From: an uncultured Clostridium sp.
GTDB lineage: Bacteria > Bacillota > Clostridia > TANB77 > CAG-508
DNA: 64,000 nt
Direction of reading: 5' to 3'
Assembly: GCA_947569365.1 (NCBI GenBank)
Contig: CANOSM010000005.1
Location: 27,219 to 91,218 of the forward strand
Shown here: one piece after another, positions 20,294-30,509 of the stretch
How positions within the stretch are numbered: the stretch's first letter is position 1
Layout of the letters: each line of letters starts with the position of its first letter
The notes under the pieces: model-generated
Databases searched by the model: none
What the model was told of the DNA's origin: nothing
What the model saw: only the letters and a program-made list of their open reading frames with translations
Program-made: the position numbers and the translations under genes

Positions 20294-20767
20294 ATGGCAA
20301 ATGTTGTAGTTAACAAAATATTAGACTTTTTAGGAGTTGATAATAGCGAAGTAGAAGATGATGAAGAACTATTAGATAATGAAAGTTATGGATATGATCA
20401 AATGGAAGAAGAAGTAGAAGAAGATAAAAGAGGAATATTTAACAATAGAAAAGGTAATAAAGTTGTTAATATGCCACAACAGCAAATAAGAATGAAGATT
20501 GCAAAACCTACAGCATTTGAACAAGCTGAAGATATATGTATATTGTTAAGAGAGAAAAATGCTATAGTAATTAATCTTGAATATGTAAATAAAGATGTAG
20601 CAAGAAGAATACTAGATGTTATTAGTGGAGCTGTTAAAGTATTAGATGGGCATTTTGAAAAAGTTTCTAATTCAATATTCATTGTTGCACCATTTAATTA
20701 TGATATAGTAAATGACATGACTAGGGAAGAAATAAAAAATAAACTTTCTGTTTCATGGCTAAAATAA
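20294..20767 (+). CDS. sepF: Cell division protein SepF
   Basis: Membrane-binding FtsZ partner that organises the septal ring. An N-terminal acidic, variable part (residues 1-50) is followed by the SepF core: A.PTAFEQAEDICILLREKNAIVINLEYVNKDVARRILDVISGAVKVLDGHFEKVSNSIFIVAP. The RBS ttggaggg is strong. A TTGACT at 20219 with a weak -10 about 17 bases on suggests its own promoter in the 130-base gap before it. divIVA follows. Confidence 0.93.
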   Translation: MANVVVNKILDFLGVDNSEVEDDEELLDNESYGYDQMEEEVEEDKRGIFNNRKGNKVVNMPQQQIRMKIAKPTAFEQAEDICILLREKNAIVINLEYVNKDVARRILDVISGAVKVLDGHFEKVSNSIFIVAPFNYDIVNDMTREEIKNKLSVSWLK

Positions 20768-20793
20768 TTAAATATATTTTGGGAGGTTATTAA

Positions 20794-21246
20794 ATGTTTA
20801 CACCATTAGATATCGAAAATAAAAAGTTCCAAAAACAAATGATGAATGGATACAATGTAGATGAAGTTGATGATTTTTTAGATGAATTAACTATAGAATA
20901 CGAAAAATTGTATAAAGAAAATTCAGAATTAAAAATGTCAATAGGGAATTCACAAAAAGATCTAGAGCAATATAAGAGTATTGAAAAAACATTACAAAAT
21001 ACTTTATTAATGGCTCAGAAATCTGCAGATGATATAAAGAAAGTTGCTGAGCAAGAAGCTGAGCAAATTATTAAAAATGCACAAAGTAGAGTACAGTTTT
21101 CTCTTGATGAAATAACAAAGGAAACAGAAAACAAAAAAAGAGAACTTATTGAACTTAGAAAACAAACTGATATTTATAAAGCAAAAATGGAAGCTTTACT
21201 TATATCACAATTAGAATTACTAAAAGATATGAAAGAAGATGAATAA
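20794..21246 (+). CDS. divIVA: DivIVA-domain protein
   Basis: Coiled-coil protein marking negatively curved membrane at poles and septa. Starts with the diagnostic MFTPLDIENKKFQKQMMNGYNVDEVDDFLDEL lipid-binding segment and continues as a coiled coil to about residue 150. RBS ttgggaggt. Third gene of the HlyD-like-sepF-divIVA block. Confidence 0.92.
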   Translation: MFTPLDIENKKFQKQMMNGYNVDEVDDFLDELTIEYEKLYKENSELKMSIGNSQKDLEQYKSIEKTLQNTLLMAQKSADDIKKVAEQEAEQIIKNAQSRVQFSLDEITKETENKKRELIELRKQTDIYKAKMEALLISQLELLKDMKEDE

Positions 21247-21263
21247 TACCTTAAAAATAAAAG

Positions 21264-21297
21264 AATGTACTGAATATATATAACAGTACATTTTTTT
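21264..21297 (+). terminator. Terminator after divIVA
   Basis: Perfect 9-bp stem aatgtactg (21264-21272) with cagtacatt (21284-21292) plus T run. Confidence 0.85.
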
Positions 21298-21477
21298 ATT
21301 TTGTTTACTATATAAATCTAACTTCAAAGTATTGAAAAATAAGCAAAAATTCTATATAATAGAAAAGCTTTTTTATTACAAATGAATTAAAGTAGTATTA
21401 CATTTTTGTTAATCATATTGACTTATGTAGTATTTAAAATAAAATATAAGTATAAAATTATTGGGGATTTTAGGCAT

Positions 21478-22038
21478 ATGAGAGTTATTAGTGGAGTGGC
21501 AAGAGGAACAAAACTTTATACACTCGAAGGTGAAAATACAAGACCTACATTAGACAGAGTAAAAGAAGCATTATTTAATATTATTCAATTTAAAATACCT
21601 GACTCTGTAGTGCTTGATTTATTTGCTGGAAGTGGAGCACTTGGTATAGAAACTTTAAGTAGAGGCGCTAAAAAAGTATATTTTTGTGATTGTTATACAG
21701 ATGCAGTAAATATAATTAATAAAAACTTAGAAAAAACTAGATTTAAAGAAAAATCAGAAATATATAAATTAAAATATGATAATGCTTTAATAAAAATAAA
21801 AAATGAAAATATAAAATTTGATATAGTTTTTCTAGATCCCCCATATAAAACAGATTATATAAAAAAATCTTTAGAAAAATTATTAGAATATGATTTAATA
21901 AAAAATGATACATTATTGGTTTTAGAAACTGATGAAGAAAAAAGAATTTTAGAAGAAATCAAAGATACAGTTGTAGACGTATATGATGTAAGAAAATATG
22001 GTAGAGTTTCTCTATTATTTTCTAAACGAAAGGGGTAA
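21478..22038 (+). CDS. rsmD: 16S rRNA (guanine966-N2)-methyltransferase RsmD
   Basis: Rossmann-fold SAM methyltransferase of small-subunit rRNA. The frame extends upstream to 21406, but the family start is MRVISGVARGTKLYTLEGENTRPTLDRVKEALFNII, so ATG 21478 is chosen (186 aa). SAM motif LDLFAGSGALGIETLSRGA and catalytic FLDPPYK (family NPPY/DPPY) are present. In most Firmicutes coaD follows; here it is absent and a coiled-coil gene comes next. Confidence 0.92.
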   Translation: MRVISGVARGTKLYTLEGENTRPTLDRVKEALFNIIQFKIPDSVVLDLFAGSGALGIETLSRGAKKVYFCDCYTDAVNIINKNLEKTRFKEKSEIYKLKYDNALIKIKNENIKFDIVFLDPPYKTDYIKKSLEKLLEYDLIKNDTLLVLETDEEKRILEEIKDTVVDVYDVRKYGRVSLLFSKRKG

Positions 22039-22042
22039 AACC

Positions 22043-22522
22043 ATGGAAATATATACATTACTAGAAACAATAGAAGATCTTGTTGAAAGTAGCAAATCAG
22101 TACCTTTTACAGATAAAGGTATAATTAATAAAGAAGAATTGTTAGAATTAATTAGAGAAATAAGACTTAAATTACCTGAAGACTTGAAACAAGCTAAATG
22201 GGTAAGAGAAGAAAGAGCTAGAATTATTCAAGAAGCTCAAAAAGAAGCAGAAGATATTGTTAAAGAGGCTGAAAATAGAATTATTTCAATGATTGATGAA
22301 CATGAAATTACAAGAAAAGCTTATGAGGAAAAAACTAAGATTATTGAAGCTGCTCATGAAATGTCAAGAGAGATGTCAGAAGGAACAAAAGGATATGCAG
22401 ATAATATTTTAGGAAATATTGAAAAAACAATAGAATCTCTGCAAAAAGATATAGAAACAGCTCAAGCTAATGTAAGAGATGCTCTTGAAATATTAAAAAA
22501 CAATAGAAAAGAACTTAAATAA
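22043..22522 (+). CDS. Coiled-coil protein resembling ATPase peripheral-stalk subunits
   Basis: ATG 22043 has the RBS aaagggg and starts 4 bases after rsmD. 159 aa, nearly all alpha-helical: PEDLKQAKWVREERARIIQEAQKEAEDIVKEAENRI is a typical heptad segment rich in Ala, Glu, Arg. Proteins of this kind near rsmD in Clostridia are often labelled ATPase or V-type subunit H-like because of the coiled coil, but there are no other ATP synthase genes here. The role is unknown; a scaffold for division or envelope is possible. Confidence 0.65.
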   Translation: MEIYTLLETIEDLVESSKSVPFTDKGIINKEELLELIREIRLKLPEDLKQAKWVREERARIIQEAQKEAEDIVKEAENRIISMIDEHEITRKAYEEKTKIIEAAHEMSREMSEGTKGYADNILGNIEKTIESLQKDIETAQANVRDALEILKNNRKELK

Positions 22523-22541
22523 ATCGGATATATATCATATT

Positions 22542-22613
22542 AAAATCAGAAATAAATCAATAGTAATAATAATTTAAAATAGTATTGATTACCGATTTCT
22601 GATTTTATTTTTT
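22542..22613 (+). terminator. Long-stem terminator upstream of ftsK
   Basis: The outer stem aaaatcagaaat (22542-22553) pairs with atttctgatttt (22595-22606), with an inner pairing of tcaatagta-type bases, then a T run to 22613. The ftsK ribosome site begins directly after it, so read-through or an internal promoter is needed for ftsK expression; this could be an attenuator-like leader. Confidence 0.7.
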
Positions 22614-22627
22614 AGGAGGATGAATGC

Positions 22628-25120
22628 GTGGGGAGAAAAAAAGGTAGTAAAAATAAGTCTACAGAAACAAAAAATAAAAAAAATAATTCAAACAATAAAA
22701 CAAAAAGACGTTCATCAATAAATATTGATACAGTAGTAATTTCACTTATAATTCTAAGTATATTATCTGCTGTATTAATATATTCAAATGCAGGAACACT
22801 TGGAAAAATACTAAGTCCAGTCTTTGGAGGACTAATGGGAATTATTAAATATATAATACCACCAGGAATTTTTGCTATAGGGATACATATGATGAGAGAT
22901 GATAATGACTATCTATTTTCAAAAATTGCACAATTTGTCATACTAGTATTTTCAATTACATCAATATTACATATATCTCAATTTTCTAATATGGAAATTT
23001 CTAGTAATGCAACTTTTGGAGAAGTTGTATCAGCAGCATATGAATTAGGAGTTTCAAACCATGGTGGTGGTGCTATAGGAGCCATTGTAGGAGAACCACT
23101 TACTAAACTTTTAAGTAATGTTGGTGCAACAATAATATCTATTGGATTTGCTATAATTTCATTAGTATTATTACTAGAAATAAAACCAATTGAAATCCTA
23201 TTAGATTATATGGATAGAAGAGAAGAAAGAATAGAATCTCTAGCTGATGAAAAAGAACAAATTAGAGAAAGAAGAGAAGAGAGAAGAAATAATAGAAGAG
23301 AACAAAAGTCTACTTCTAGAAGAAAAGAAGATAGTAGAGATGATTATGAATCAAAAGAAGAATTTAAACAAAATCAAATGGAGATAATGCCAGATGAAAT
23401 AATAATAAACCATTTTGATGATAATAAACAAAAAGAAATTCCTGAAAAGAAGGAAAAGAAATCTTTTGGATTATTTAATAAAAAGAAAAATCAAGAAGAT
23501 CCAGAAGAACTTGAAGATATGTTTACAAAAAATAGTAATGTACAAAATATAAAAGATACAAATGATATGTTTAAAGAAGAAGAGAAAGAAAAACAAGATA
23601 ATACAAAAGCAGTACTTCAACTTGAGCATACAATGACAGTTGAAGATGAAGTATATGAATATCCACCAGTAAATCTTTTATCAAAAGGTGATAAAAAGAT
23701 TTCAAAAGGAGGTGCAAAAGCTCTTACAGATATAGCAACAAAACTTCAAAAAACTTTATATAGTTTTGGAGTATCTGCAAAGGTAGAAAATGTTTCAGTA
23801 GGACCTGCTATTACAAGATATGAACTAAAGCCTGCAGAAGGCGTTAGAGTAAATAAAATTGCAAATTTAGCTGATGATATTGCACTTAATTTAGCAGCAG
23901 AAACAATAAGAATCGAAGCTCCAATTCCGGGAAAACAAGCAGTTGGAATAGAAGTACCAAATAAAGAAAAAGATATGGTACATTTAAGAGAAGTAATAGA
24001 AAGCACTGAATTTGAGAATAACAAATCAAAATTAAGTGTTGCACTTGGAAAAGATGTTGCAGGACAAAATATAATTGCAGATATTGCAAAAATGCCCCAT
24101 GTATTAATAGCTGGTTCAACAGGTTCTGGTAAAAGTGTATGTATAAATACTATTATTACAAGTTTTATATATAATGCAAAGCCAAGTGAAGTAAAACTTG
24201 TTATGGTTGATCCAAAAGTAGTTGAATTATCAGTATATAATGGAATACCACATCTATTAATCCCAGTAGTTACGGATCCAAAAAAAGCAGCTGGAGCATT
24301 AGCATGGGCAGTACAAGAAATGGATAAAAGATATAATCTATTTGCTGAAAAAGGAGTAAGAGATTTAAAGGGATATAATGCAGCACTTGAAAGAGAAAAT
24401 CTAGAAGGAAAGCTTCCACAAATAGTAATTATAGTAGACGAGCTTGCTGATCTAATGATGGTTGCTGCAAAAGACGTTGAAGATTCTATATGTAGATTAG
24501 CACAAAAAGCAAGAGCTGCAGGAATGCATTTAGTAATAGCTACACAAAGACCATCTGTTGATGTTATAACAGGTTTAATTAAAGCAAATGTTCCATCAAG
24601 AATAGCATTTGCTGTATCATCACAAATAGATTCAAGAACTATACTTGATCAAGTAGGAGCTGAAAAACTTTTAGGAAAAGGAGATATGTTATTTTTCCCA
24701 TCTGGTGCTTCAAAACCTACAAGAGTTCAAGGGGCTTTTGTAACTGATGAAGAAGTTGAAAAGATTGTGGACTTTATAAAAGCAAATGGAACAGCTACAT
24801 ATAGTGAAGATATATTAGAATCAATAGAAAATAGTAATAAATCAGATAAAGATATAGAAGATGAAAATTCAGAAGATGATTCAGATCCATTTTTACCAGA
24901 AGCCATAGAATCAGTTATAGAAATTGGAACAGCATCAGCATCACTAATTCAAAGAAAATTTAAAGTAGGATATGCAAGAGCAGCTAGAATAATTGATCAA
25001 ATGGAAGCAAGAGGAATTATTTCTGGATATCAGGGAAGTAAACCAAGAGAAGTACTTATGTCAAAAGAGAGATGGGAAGAATTAAAAATGACTTCAAGTA
25101 CACAAACTAATGAAGAATAA
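22628..25120 (+). CDS. ftsK: FtsK/SpoIIIE-family DNA translocase
   Basis: Septal ATPase that pumps chromosomal DNA during division or sporulation. GTG start at 22628, 7 bases after AGGAGG. 830 aa: basic N-terminus, four membrane segments within residues 37-190, a charged linker (about 195-345), the RecA-like motor with Walker A AGSTGSGKSVCIN (about residue 495) and Walker B IVIIVDELADLMM, and a C-terminal gamma winged helix (ASLIQRKFKVGYARAARIIDQMEARGI). SpoIIIE and FtsK cannot be separated from sequence alone. Confidence 0.93.
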   Translation: MGRKKGSKNKSTETKNKKNNSNNKTKRRSSINIDTVVISLIILSILSAVLIYSNAGTLGKILSPVFGGLMGIIKYIIPPGIFAIGIHMMRDDNDYLFSKIAQFVILVFSITSILHISQFSNMEISSNATFGEVVSAAYELGVSNHGGGAIGAIVGEPLTKLLSNVGATIISIGFAIISLVLLLEIKPIEILLDYMDRREERIESLADEKEQIRERREERRNNRREQKSTSRRKEDSRDDYESKEEFKQNQMEIMPDEIIINHFDDNKQKEIPEKKEKKSFGLFNKKKNQEDPEELEDMFTKNSNVQNIKDTNDMFKEEEKEKQDNTKAVLQLEHTMTVEDEVYEYPPVNLLSKGDKKISKGGAKALTDIATKLQKTLYSFGVSAKVENVSVGPAITRYELKPAEGVRVNKIANLADDIALNLAAETIRIEAPIPGKQAVGIEVPNKEKDMVHLREVIESTEFENNKSKLSVALGKDVAGQNIIADIAKMPHVLIAGSTGSGKSVCINTIITSFIYNAKPSEVKLVMVDPKVVELSVYNGIPHLLIPVVTDPKKAAGALAWAVQEMDKRYNLFAEKGVRDLKGYNAALERENLEGKLPQIVIIVDELADLMMVAAKDVEDSICRLAQKARAAGMHLVIATQRPSVDVITGLIKANVPSRIAFAVSSQIDSRTILDQVGAEKLLGKGDMLFFPSGASKPTRVQGAFVTDEEVEKIVDFIKANGTATYSEDILESIENSNKSDKDIEDENSEDDSDPFLPEAIESVIEIGTASASLIQRKFKVGYARAARIIDQMEARGIISGYQGSKPREVLMSKERWEELKMTSSTQTNEE

Positions 25121-25147
25121 TAAAAGAAAGAGAGAAAATTTTTTATA

Positions 25148-26716
25148 ATGAAATCTAAATTTTTTTCTAAATTAAAAGATTACAATTATATAATGGATCA
25201 ATTATTAGAAAAAAAGAACTTTGAAGAAGATGTGAAAAATCTTCTTTTAAGTATGGTCTATAAAATTGAAACATCTTATAATGATTATTCAAAAATTAAA
25301 AGAAATAATCTAAGCCAAAATGAGTTTATAGATAATATTATAATAAAAACACTAAAAGAGCATTGTGGATATATATATTTAGTAGATCCAAAAAATGGTG
25401 AGAAAGATATTTTAGAGAAGCAAAATGTAATTGCAATGACAAATGAAGTTGAAAAAAAGATATATGCATATCCAACAGAAATTGCTTTATTATATGGAAT
25501 AAGTGATATAAAGCCAAAGTTCTTTTTTATAGGAAATAAGTATAATTATATAAAACAGCCATTTCAAGAAATGCTTATAGAAGGTACAAATTTAAATAAT
25601 ACAGAAGTAATAAGGAACTTTAATGGATGGTCTTGGAATGTAGAAGTAGATAGCAGAATTAATAATATATATAATTGTTTATATCAGACACTATCACTTC
25701 TTTTTGGACATACTTTTTTAGATTTCTGGGAAAATGATTTTTCAGGAAAGAAAGATTATATTTCAGAAATGAGAAAAAGAATGGAAGAAGGATATTCTAA
25801 AAATATATCAGATAGCTTTTATATAGCATTTTGTAATGTATTAATATTAAATACGAGAAAATCAGAACAAATGAAACAGAAAAGAACATTACAACTACTA
25901 TTAAAAGAGTATAAAGAAATGAAAGATAAAAATAAATATATATATACAATATCAAAAGAAAAAAAGGTACTTGAAACTCAAATAAAAAATATAGAAGATA
26001 CTTTAGAAAATAAAGATTTACTATTAAAAGAGTATAATGTTAGAAATTTAAAATTATCAAAAAATAAGAAAATCTTTAATGTAAGTGAATTAACAGAAAT
26101 ACTAGAGAAAGAAAAAAAAGAAAAAGAAAAATTGATGACAAGATTAACAGAACTTACAAAGCCATCAGTATATAATAAAAACAAACATGATATAGAAGAG
26201 AAAATAGAAATATTAAAACCTTTAGCAGAAGATAATGTAGATATATATAAATATTTAGTAAATATGCAAAAAAAGTTTTTAACATGTGTTTCAAAAGAGA
26301 TAGAAGATATAGAAAAAAAGGAAGATTTTATAGATCTTGTATATACTATTAGATACTATAGAAATATACATTTAACATCTGATAAAATGATAAAAGAAAT
26401 ACCAGAACTTAATAATTCTTTAAATAAAATTGCTTGTAAGTTAGTAACATTAATGTGCCAAAAAGGGATTTTTCATATTTTTTGCAAAGATATAGCAATG
26501 AATTATAAGATAATTTTACAAGCACTTAATTCATCAATTGTTGATATTGATGATATTGATATTTGTTTGAAAATAGAAAATACCGAATCTTGTAAATTAA
26601 TTATAGAGATTTATGATAATGATGCAATTGATAGTACTTTAGAAATAGATTATCAATTAGATAAAAAAGATTTAAGCGTTAGGCAGAAAAAACATATACC
26701 ACTTGTTAATTTTTAA
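25148..26716 (+). CDS. Uncharacterised 522-aa protein with central coiled coil
   Basis: Not recognised. No signal peptide or membrane segment. An N-terminal alpha/beta part (residues 1-225) contains the distinctive NGWSWNVEVDSRINNIYNCLYQTLSLLFGHTFLDFW; the middle (about 235-350) is a predicted coiled coil rich in Lys/Glu; the C-terminal 170 residues are helical and Cys/Ile rich. Lies between ftsK and the beta-CASP hydrolase in a co-directional run with short gaps, so it may be co-expressed with them. Confidence 0.6.
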   Translation: MKSKFFSKLKDYNYIMDQLLEKKNFEEDVKNLLLSMVYKIETSYNDYSKIKRNNLSQNEFIDNIIIKTLKEHCGYIYLVDPKNGEKDILEKQNVIAMTNEVEKKIYAYPTEIALLYGISDIKPKFFFIGNKYNYIKQPFQEMLIEGTNLNNTEVIRNFNGWSWNVEVDSRINNIYNCLYQTLSLLFGHTFLDFWENDFSGKKDYISEMRKRMEEGYSKNISDSFYIAFCNVLILNTRKSEQMKQKRTLQLLLKEYKEMKDKNKYIYTISKEKKVLETQIKNIEDTLENKDLLLKEYNVRNLKLSKNKKIFNVSELTEILEKEKKEKEKLMTRLTELTKPSVYNKNKHDIEEKIEILKPLAEDNVDIYKYLVNMQKKFLTCVSKEIEDIEKKEDFIDLVYTIRYYRNIHLTSDKMIKEIPELNNSLNKIACKLVTLMCQKGIFHIFCKDIAMNYKIILQALNSSIVDIDDIDICLKIENTESCKLIIEIYDNDAIDSTLEIDYQLDKKDLSVRQKKHIPLVNF

Positions 26717-26735
26717 ATTGGAGGAAATATAATAT

Positions 26736-28392
26736 ATGAATATTACTTTTTTAGGAGCAACAGAGACTGTTACAGGATCAAATTTTTTAATAGAAGCAGC
26801 AGGAAAAAAGTTTTTAGTAGATTGTGGATTATATCAAGGAAAAGCCACAGAAGAATTACAAAACTCAGAAGATTTCTTATATAACCCAGAAGAAATAGAT
26901 TTTATGTTATTAACTCATGCACATATTGATCACTCTGGTAGAATACCGAAGTTATATAATGATGGATTTAGAAATAAAATTTATTGTACACATGCAACAA
27001 AAGATTTATGTGCAATAATGCTCCCAGATAGTGGACATATTCAAGAAAGTGAAGTCGAGTGGAAAAATAAAAAGAGACTAAGAGCAGGAGAAGAACCAAT
27101 ACCGCCATTATATACAGTAGAAGATGCAGAAAAGTGTATGGAAGTATTTTATTCAGTGGGATATGACGAAATAGTAGATATTGATGAAAACATACAAGTT
27201 AGATTTAATGATGCAGGACATATGCTTCGGATCAAGTATAATAGAAGTTTGGGTTACAGAAAAAGGGAAGACTCAAAAGATTGTATTTACAGGGGATCTT
27301 GGAAATAATGATATTCCATTACTAGACTCACCAACTATGATAGATACAGCAGATTTTCTAGTTATGGAATCAACGTATGGAAATAGATTACATTTGAGAA
27401 ATGATGATAAGGCTTCTCTATTTTTAGATATAGTTTCGGAGACATTAGATAAAGGTGGAAGAGTAATAATACCTTCTTTTGCTGTTGGAAGAACACAAGA
27501 GATTTTATATGAAATTGATAAACTAAAAGATGAACATGTAAATGATGAAGTATTTAAAAGAAAATATAAAACACTTATGAAAGTTCCTGTATATGTAGAT
27601 AGTCCACTTGCAATATCTGCTACAGAAGTATTTAAGAAAAATACAGGATTGTTTGAAGAAGAAATACAAAATAAACTAAAACTTGGAGATCATCCACTTG
27701 AATTTCCTGGGCTTAAATTCACTCCTACACCAGATGAATCAAGAGCTTTAAATGAGAGCTTTGATCCAGCAATTATAATATCTGCAAGTGGAATGTGTGA
27801 TATAGGAAGAATAAAACACCATCTAAAACATAATTTATGGAATCCAAATAATACTATATTATTTGTTGGATATCAAGCTCCAGGAACTTTAGGAAGAACT
27901 ATTGTAGATGGAGCAGAAAAAGTAAGAATATTTGGTGAAGAGATTTCAGTTAATGCAAGAATTGAATATATTGAAGGATATTCAGGACATGCTGACCAAG
28001 AATGGCTTTTAAATTTTATATATTCATTTATACAAAAACCAAAACATATATTTTTAGTACATGGAGAGCCAGAAGGACAAGCTGTTTTAAAAGATAAAAT
28101 TATAAAAACTGCAAATATACCAGTAACAATTCCAAAGTTTGGAGAGAAATATGATATTAGAGATATACCATTATTAGAAGATAAGTTAGAAATCAGTAAG
28201 AAACTAGAGATTAAACAACTTAGAACAGATATATTAAATGAAATTGATAAATTAAGAGATGAAGTCCAAGATGCTACAAATATAAATAGAATAAAAGAAA
28301 ATTCTAAAGAACAATCAGAAAGAGAAATTACTGATCTTACAAATAGAGTAGAAGAATTAAAACAAATGATAAAAAAGGTTTTAGGAGAATAA
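26736..28392 (+). CDS. Beta-CASP metallo-beta-lactamase-fold ribonuclease, read through a +1 shift at CGGA
   Basis: Metallo-hydrolase of the RNA-processing (CPSF/YSH1-like) type. The N-terminal part has the zinc motif LTHAHIDHSGRIP (HxHxDH) and DSGHIQESE; at 27228-27231 an in-frame CGGA interrupts DAGHML-. Reading CGGA as Gly gives DAGHMLGSSIIEVWV, the family consensus, and the frame continues through GDLGN, MESTYGNR, the beta-CASP domain (ISASGMCDIGRIKHHL) and YSGHADQEWLLNF with HGEPEGQ, to 28392. 551 aa with the quadruplet. Triplet reading would stop at 27308 after 190 residues; the remainder has no RBS-supported start. Confidence 0.9.
27228..27231 (+). other. Recoding site 2: in-frame CGGA in the beta-CASP hydrolase
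   Basis: Context CTT-CGGA-TCA at codon 165. Homology demands L-G-S at this point; the extra base is the C before GGA. Confidence 0.75.
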
Positions 28393-28421
28393 CAAAAGAA
28401 AAAGAATTAGGGAGAATATAT

Positions 28422-30323
28422 ATGGAACAAAAATATTATAATGATGCAATAATTGGTAATAAAAATATGGTAGTAAGTTTTTCAAAAAAAGGAGAACTAC
28501 TTAGACTATTTCATAAAGCACCAGATTATAAGCAATTTTTTGAAACATTTCACACTGGTGTAAAGGTAAATGATTCAGCAATAATTTATCTGCATGATGA
28601 TGTAAATAATGTATATAAACAATATTATGAAAAGGATACTAATATCTTAATAACAGAAATATTAAATACTTATTTTAATTTAAATATCATACAAACGGAC
28701 TTTGTTATGATAAAAGAAAATGTTCTTGTAAAGAAATATAAATTTATAAATAATAGTAGCATAGATATGGATTTAAACTTTTTAGTATATTCAAAAGTCT
28801 TTTCAAATGTAAATAATGATACAAGTGGGTATATTAAAAATGATACCATGCTTCAATATAATCATGATTTTACAGTATGTACTTTTTCTAAAGATAAAAT
28901 TTCATCACATCAAATTAATGATGTATCAGGAAATATATCTAGTGGAGTGATAGGAAGTAAAGATTATATAGGAATGTCAAGAGATTCTGGAATAAGCTAC
29001 AATTTAGGATTCTTAAAACCAGGAGAAGAAAAAGAAATTTGCATATATATTTATATTAATGATAATAATGAAATTTGCTTACTTAATAATTTAGATAATG
29101 AATTAAATAGAATAAGAAAGTTAGGCATAGAAAAAGAACTAGAAGATGTAAGAAAGTATTGGAAGAAATATTTAAAGGATCATAAAAAAATTATATTAAA
29201 AAATAGTGAAGCAAATGATAAAATAGAAAAAATTTATAATAGAACAATATTACTTATGCCATTGCTAGTAAATAAAGAAACAGGAGGAATATCTGCAGGA
29301 GTAGAAGTTGATGAATATAAATCAATGTGCGGAAGATATTTATATTGCTGGCTTCGAGATGCAGTATATATTACAGAAGCATTAGATATTCTTAAAATGG
29401 AAGATATAACAAATAAATTTTACAAAAAATTTTGTAAAATGACACAAAGTAAAAATGGAATGTGGGAACAAAGATTTTTTACAGATGGAAGACTTGCACC
29501 AGCTTGGGGATATCAAATTGATGAAACTGCAAGTGTAATTTATGGAGTTTATAGACATTATATATATACAAAAGATAAAGAATTTTTAAAATCTACTTTA
29601 AAAATGTGCGAAGATGCAGTAAAGTTTTTAGAAAAATATGTAGATGATATAATAAATGAAAAATATAAGATGCCTAAAAGTTATGATTTATGGGAAAATC
29701 ATGAAGGAGTATTTTTATATTCTATGTCTGCTATATATGGTGCATATATAGCTAAAATAGAAATAAATAAAGAAGTTGAAGAGTTATTTGTAAATAATAG
29801 ACTAAAAATAGAGCAGATAAAGAAAGAAAGTGAGATATTACAAAAAAGAGTAATAGAACTAAAAGAGTTTATTACTAAAAGATTTTTTAATGAAGAAAAA
29901 CAGACGTATGTAAGAAGTCTAGAAGAAGATAGACTAGATATAAGTATAGTTGGTGCTATAACTACATTTAATGTATTTAGTCCAAAGGAAAAGAAAATAT
30001 TAAATACAATAGAAAAAATAAATATGACACTTAGAACATATACAGGTGGATATATTAGATATGAAAATGATACATATATGAATGGATATAATCCATGGCC
30101 TATTGCAAGTCTTTGGATGGCAAGTTATTATTTAGATTTAGGTGATAATAAAAAAGCAATGGAATGTTTTGATTTTGTACTAAATACTTGTAATGAATAT
30201 GGTCTTTTAGGTGAACAAGTAGATAATCAAACAATGAAACCAATGTGGGTTATTGGACTTACATGGTCACATGCAATGTTTGTAAATATTTTAAATAAAC
30301 TAGCAAATAAAGGATTAATTTAA
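28422..30323 (+). CDS. Glycoside hydrolase family 15-like protein (glucoamylase type), cytoplasmic
   Basis: 633 aa, no signal peptide. An N-terminal beta-sandwich domain (residues 1-245) is followed by an (alpha/alpha)6 barrel: WLRDAVYITEAL, WGYQIDETASVIYGVYRH, SYDLWENHEGVFLYS (likely general acid Glu), and NPWPIASLWMA with GLLGEQVD (likely general base Glu) and LTWSHAMF. This is the GH15 signature of bacterial glucoamylases or related alpha-glucan/trehalose hydrolases. Together with the alpha-amylase at 49331 it points to intracellular alpha-glucan use. RBS agggagaa. Confidence 0.85.
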   Translation: MEQKYYNDAIIGNKNMVVSFSKKGELLRLFHKAPDYKQFFETFHTGVKVNDSAIIYLHDDVNNVYKQYYEKDTNILITEILNTYFNLNIIQTDFVMIKENVLVKKYKFINNSSIDMDLNFLVYSKVFSNVNNDTSGYIKNDTMLQYNHDFTVCTFSKDKISSHQINDVSGNISSGVIGSKDYIGMSRDSGISYNLGFLKPGEEKEICIYIYINDNNEICLLNNLDNELNRIRKLGIEKELEDVRKYWKKYLKDHKKIILKNSEANDKIEKIYNRTILLMPLLVNKETGGISAGVEVDEYKSMCGRYLYCWLRDAVYITEALDILKMEDITNKFYKKFCKMTQSKNGMWEQRFFTDGRLAPAWGYQIDETASVIYGVYRHYIYTKDKEFLKSTLKMCEDAVKFLEKYVDDIINEKYKMPKSYDLWENHEGVFLYSMSAIYGAYIAKIEINKEVEELFVNNRLKIEQIKKESEILQKRVIELKEFITKRFFNEEKQTYVRSLEEDRLDISIVGAITTFNVFSPKEKKILNTIEKINMTLRTYTGGYIRYENDTYMNGYNPWPIASLWMASYYLDLGDNKKAMECFDFVLNTCNEYGLLGEQVDNQTMKPMWVIGLTWSHAMFVNILNKLANKGLI

Positions 30324-30388
30324 AAATTATATATTAAAAGTAATTGATTATCATAAAATTTAATAATTAATTACTTCGAATCGTTAAC

Positions 30389-30424
30389 AAACCCCAGTGA
30401 GAAAATCTGGGGTTTTGATATTTT
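30389..30424 (+). terminator. Terminator after the GH15 gene
   Basis: GC-rich stem aaccccag with ctggggtt (30390-30414), loop of about 9, T-rich tail. Confidence 0.8.
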
Positions 30425-30509
30425 TGATTAATTACAAAATTTTTTAAAAATTTTGTAACCTTTTGTTTTTATAGTTGTCTTATTATAAAGGAGTATAAAA
30501 GGAGTATAT

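Noticed and set aside
27181..28392. Treating the second half of the beta-CASP gene as a separate gene starting at 27181
   Set aside because: The start lies inside the first reading frame without an RBS and its first 17 residues do not fit the family.
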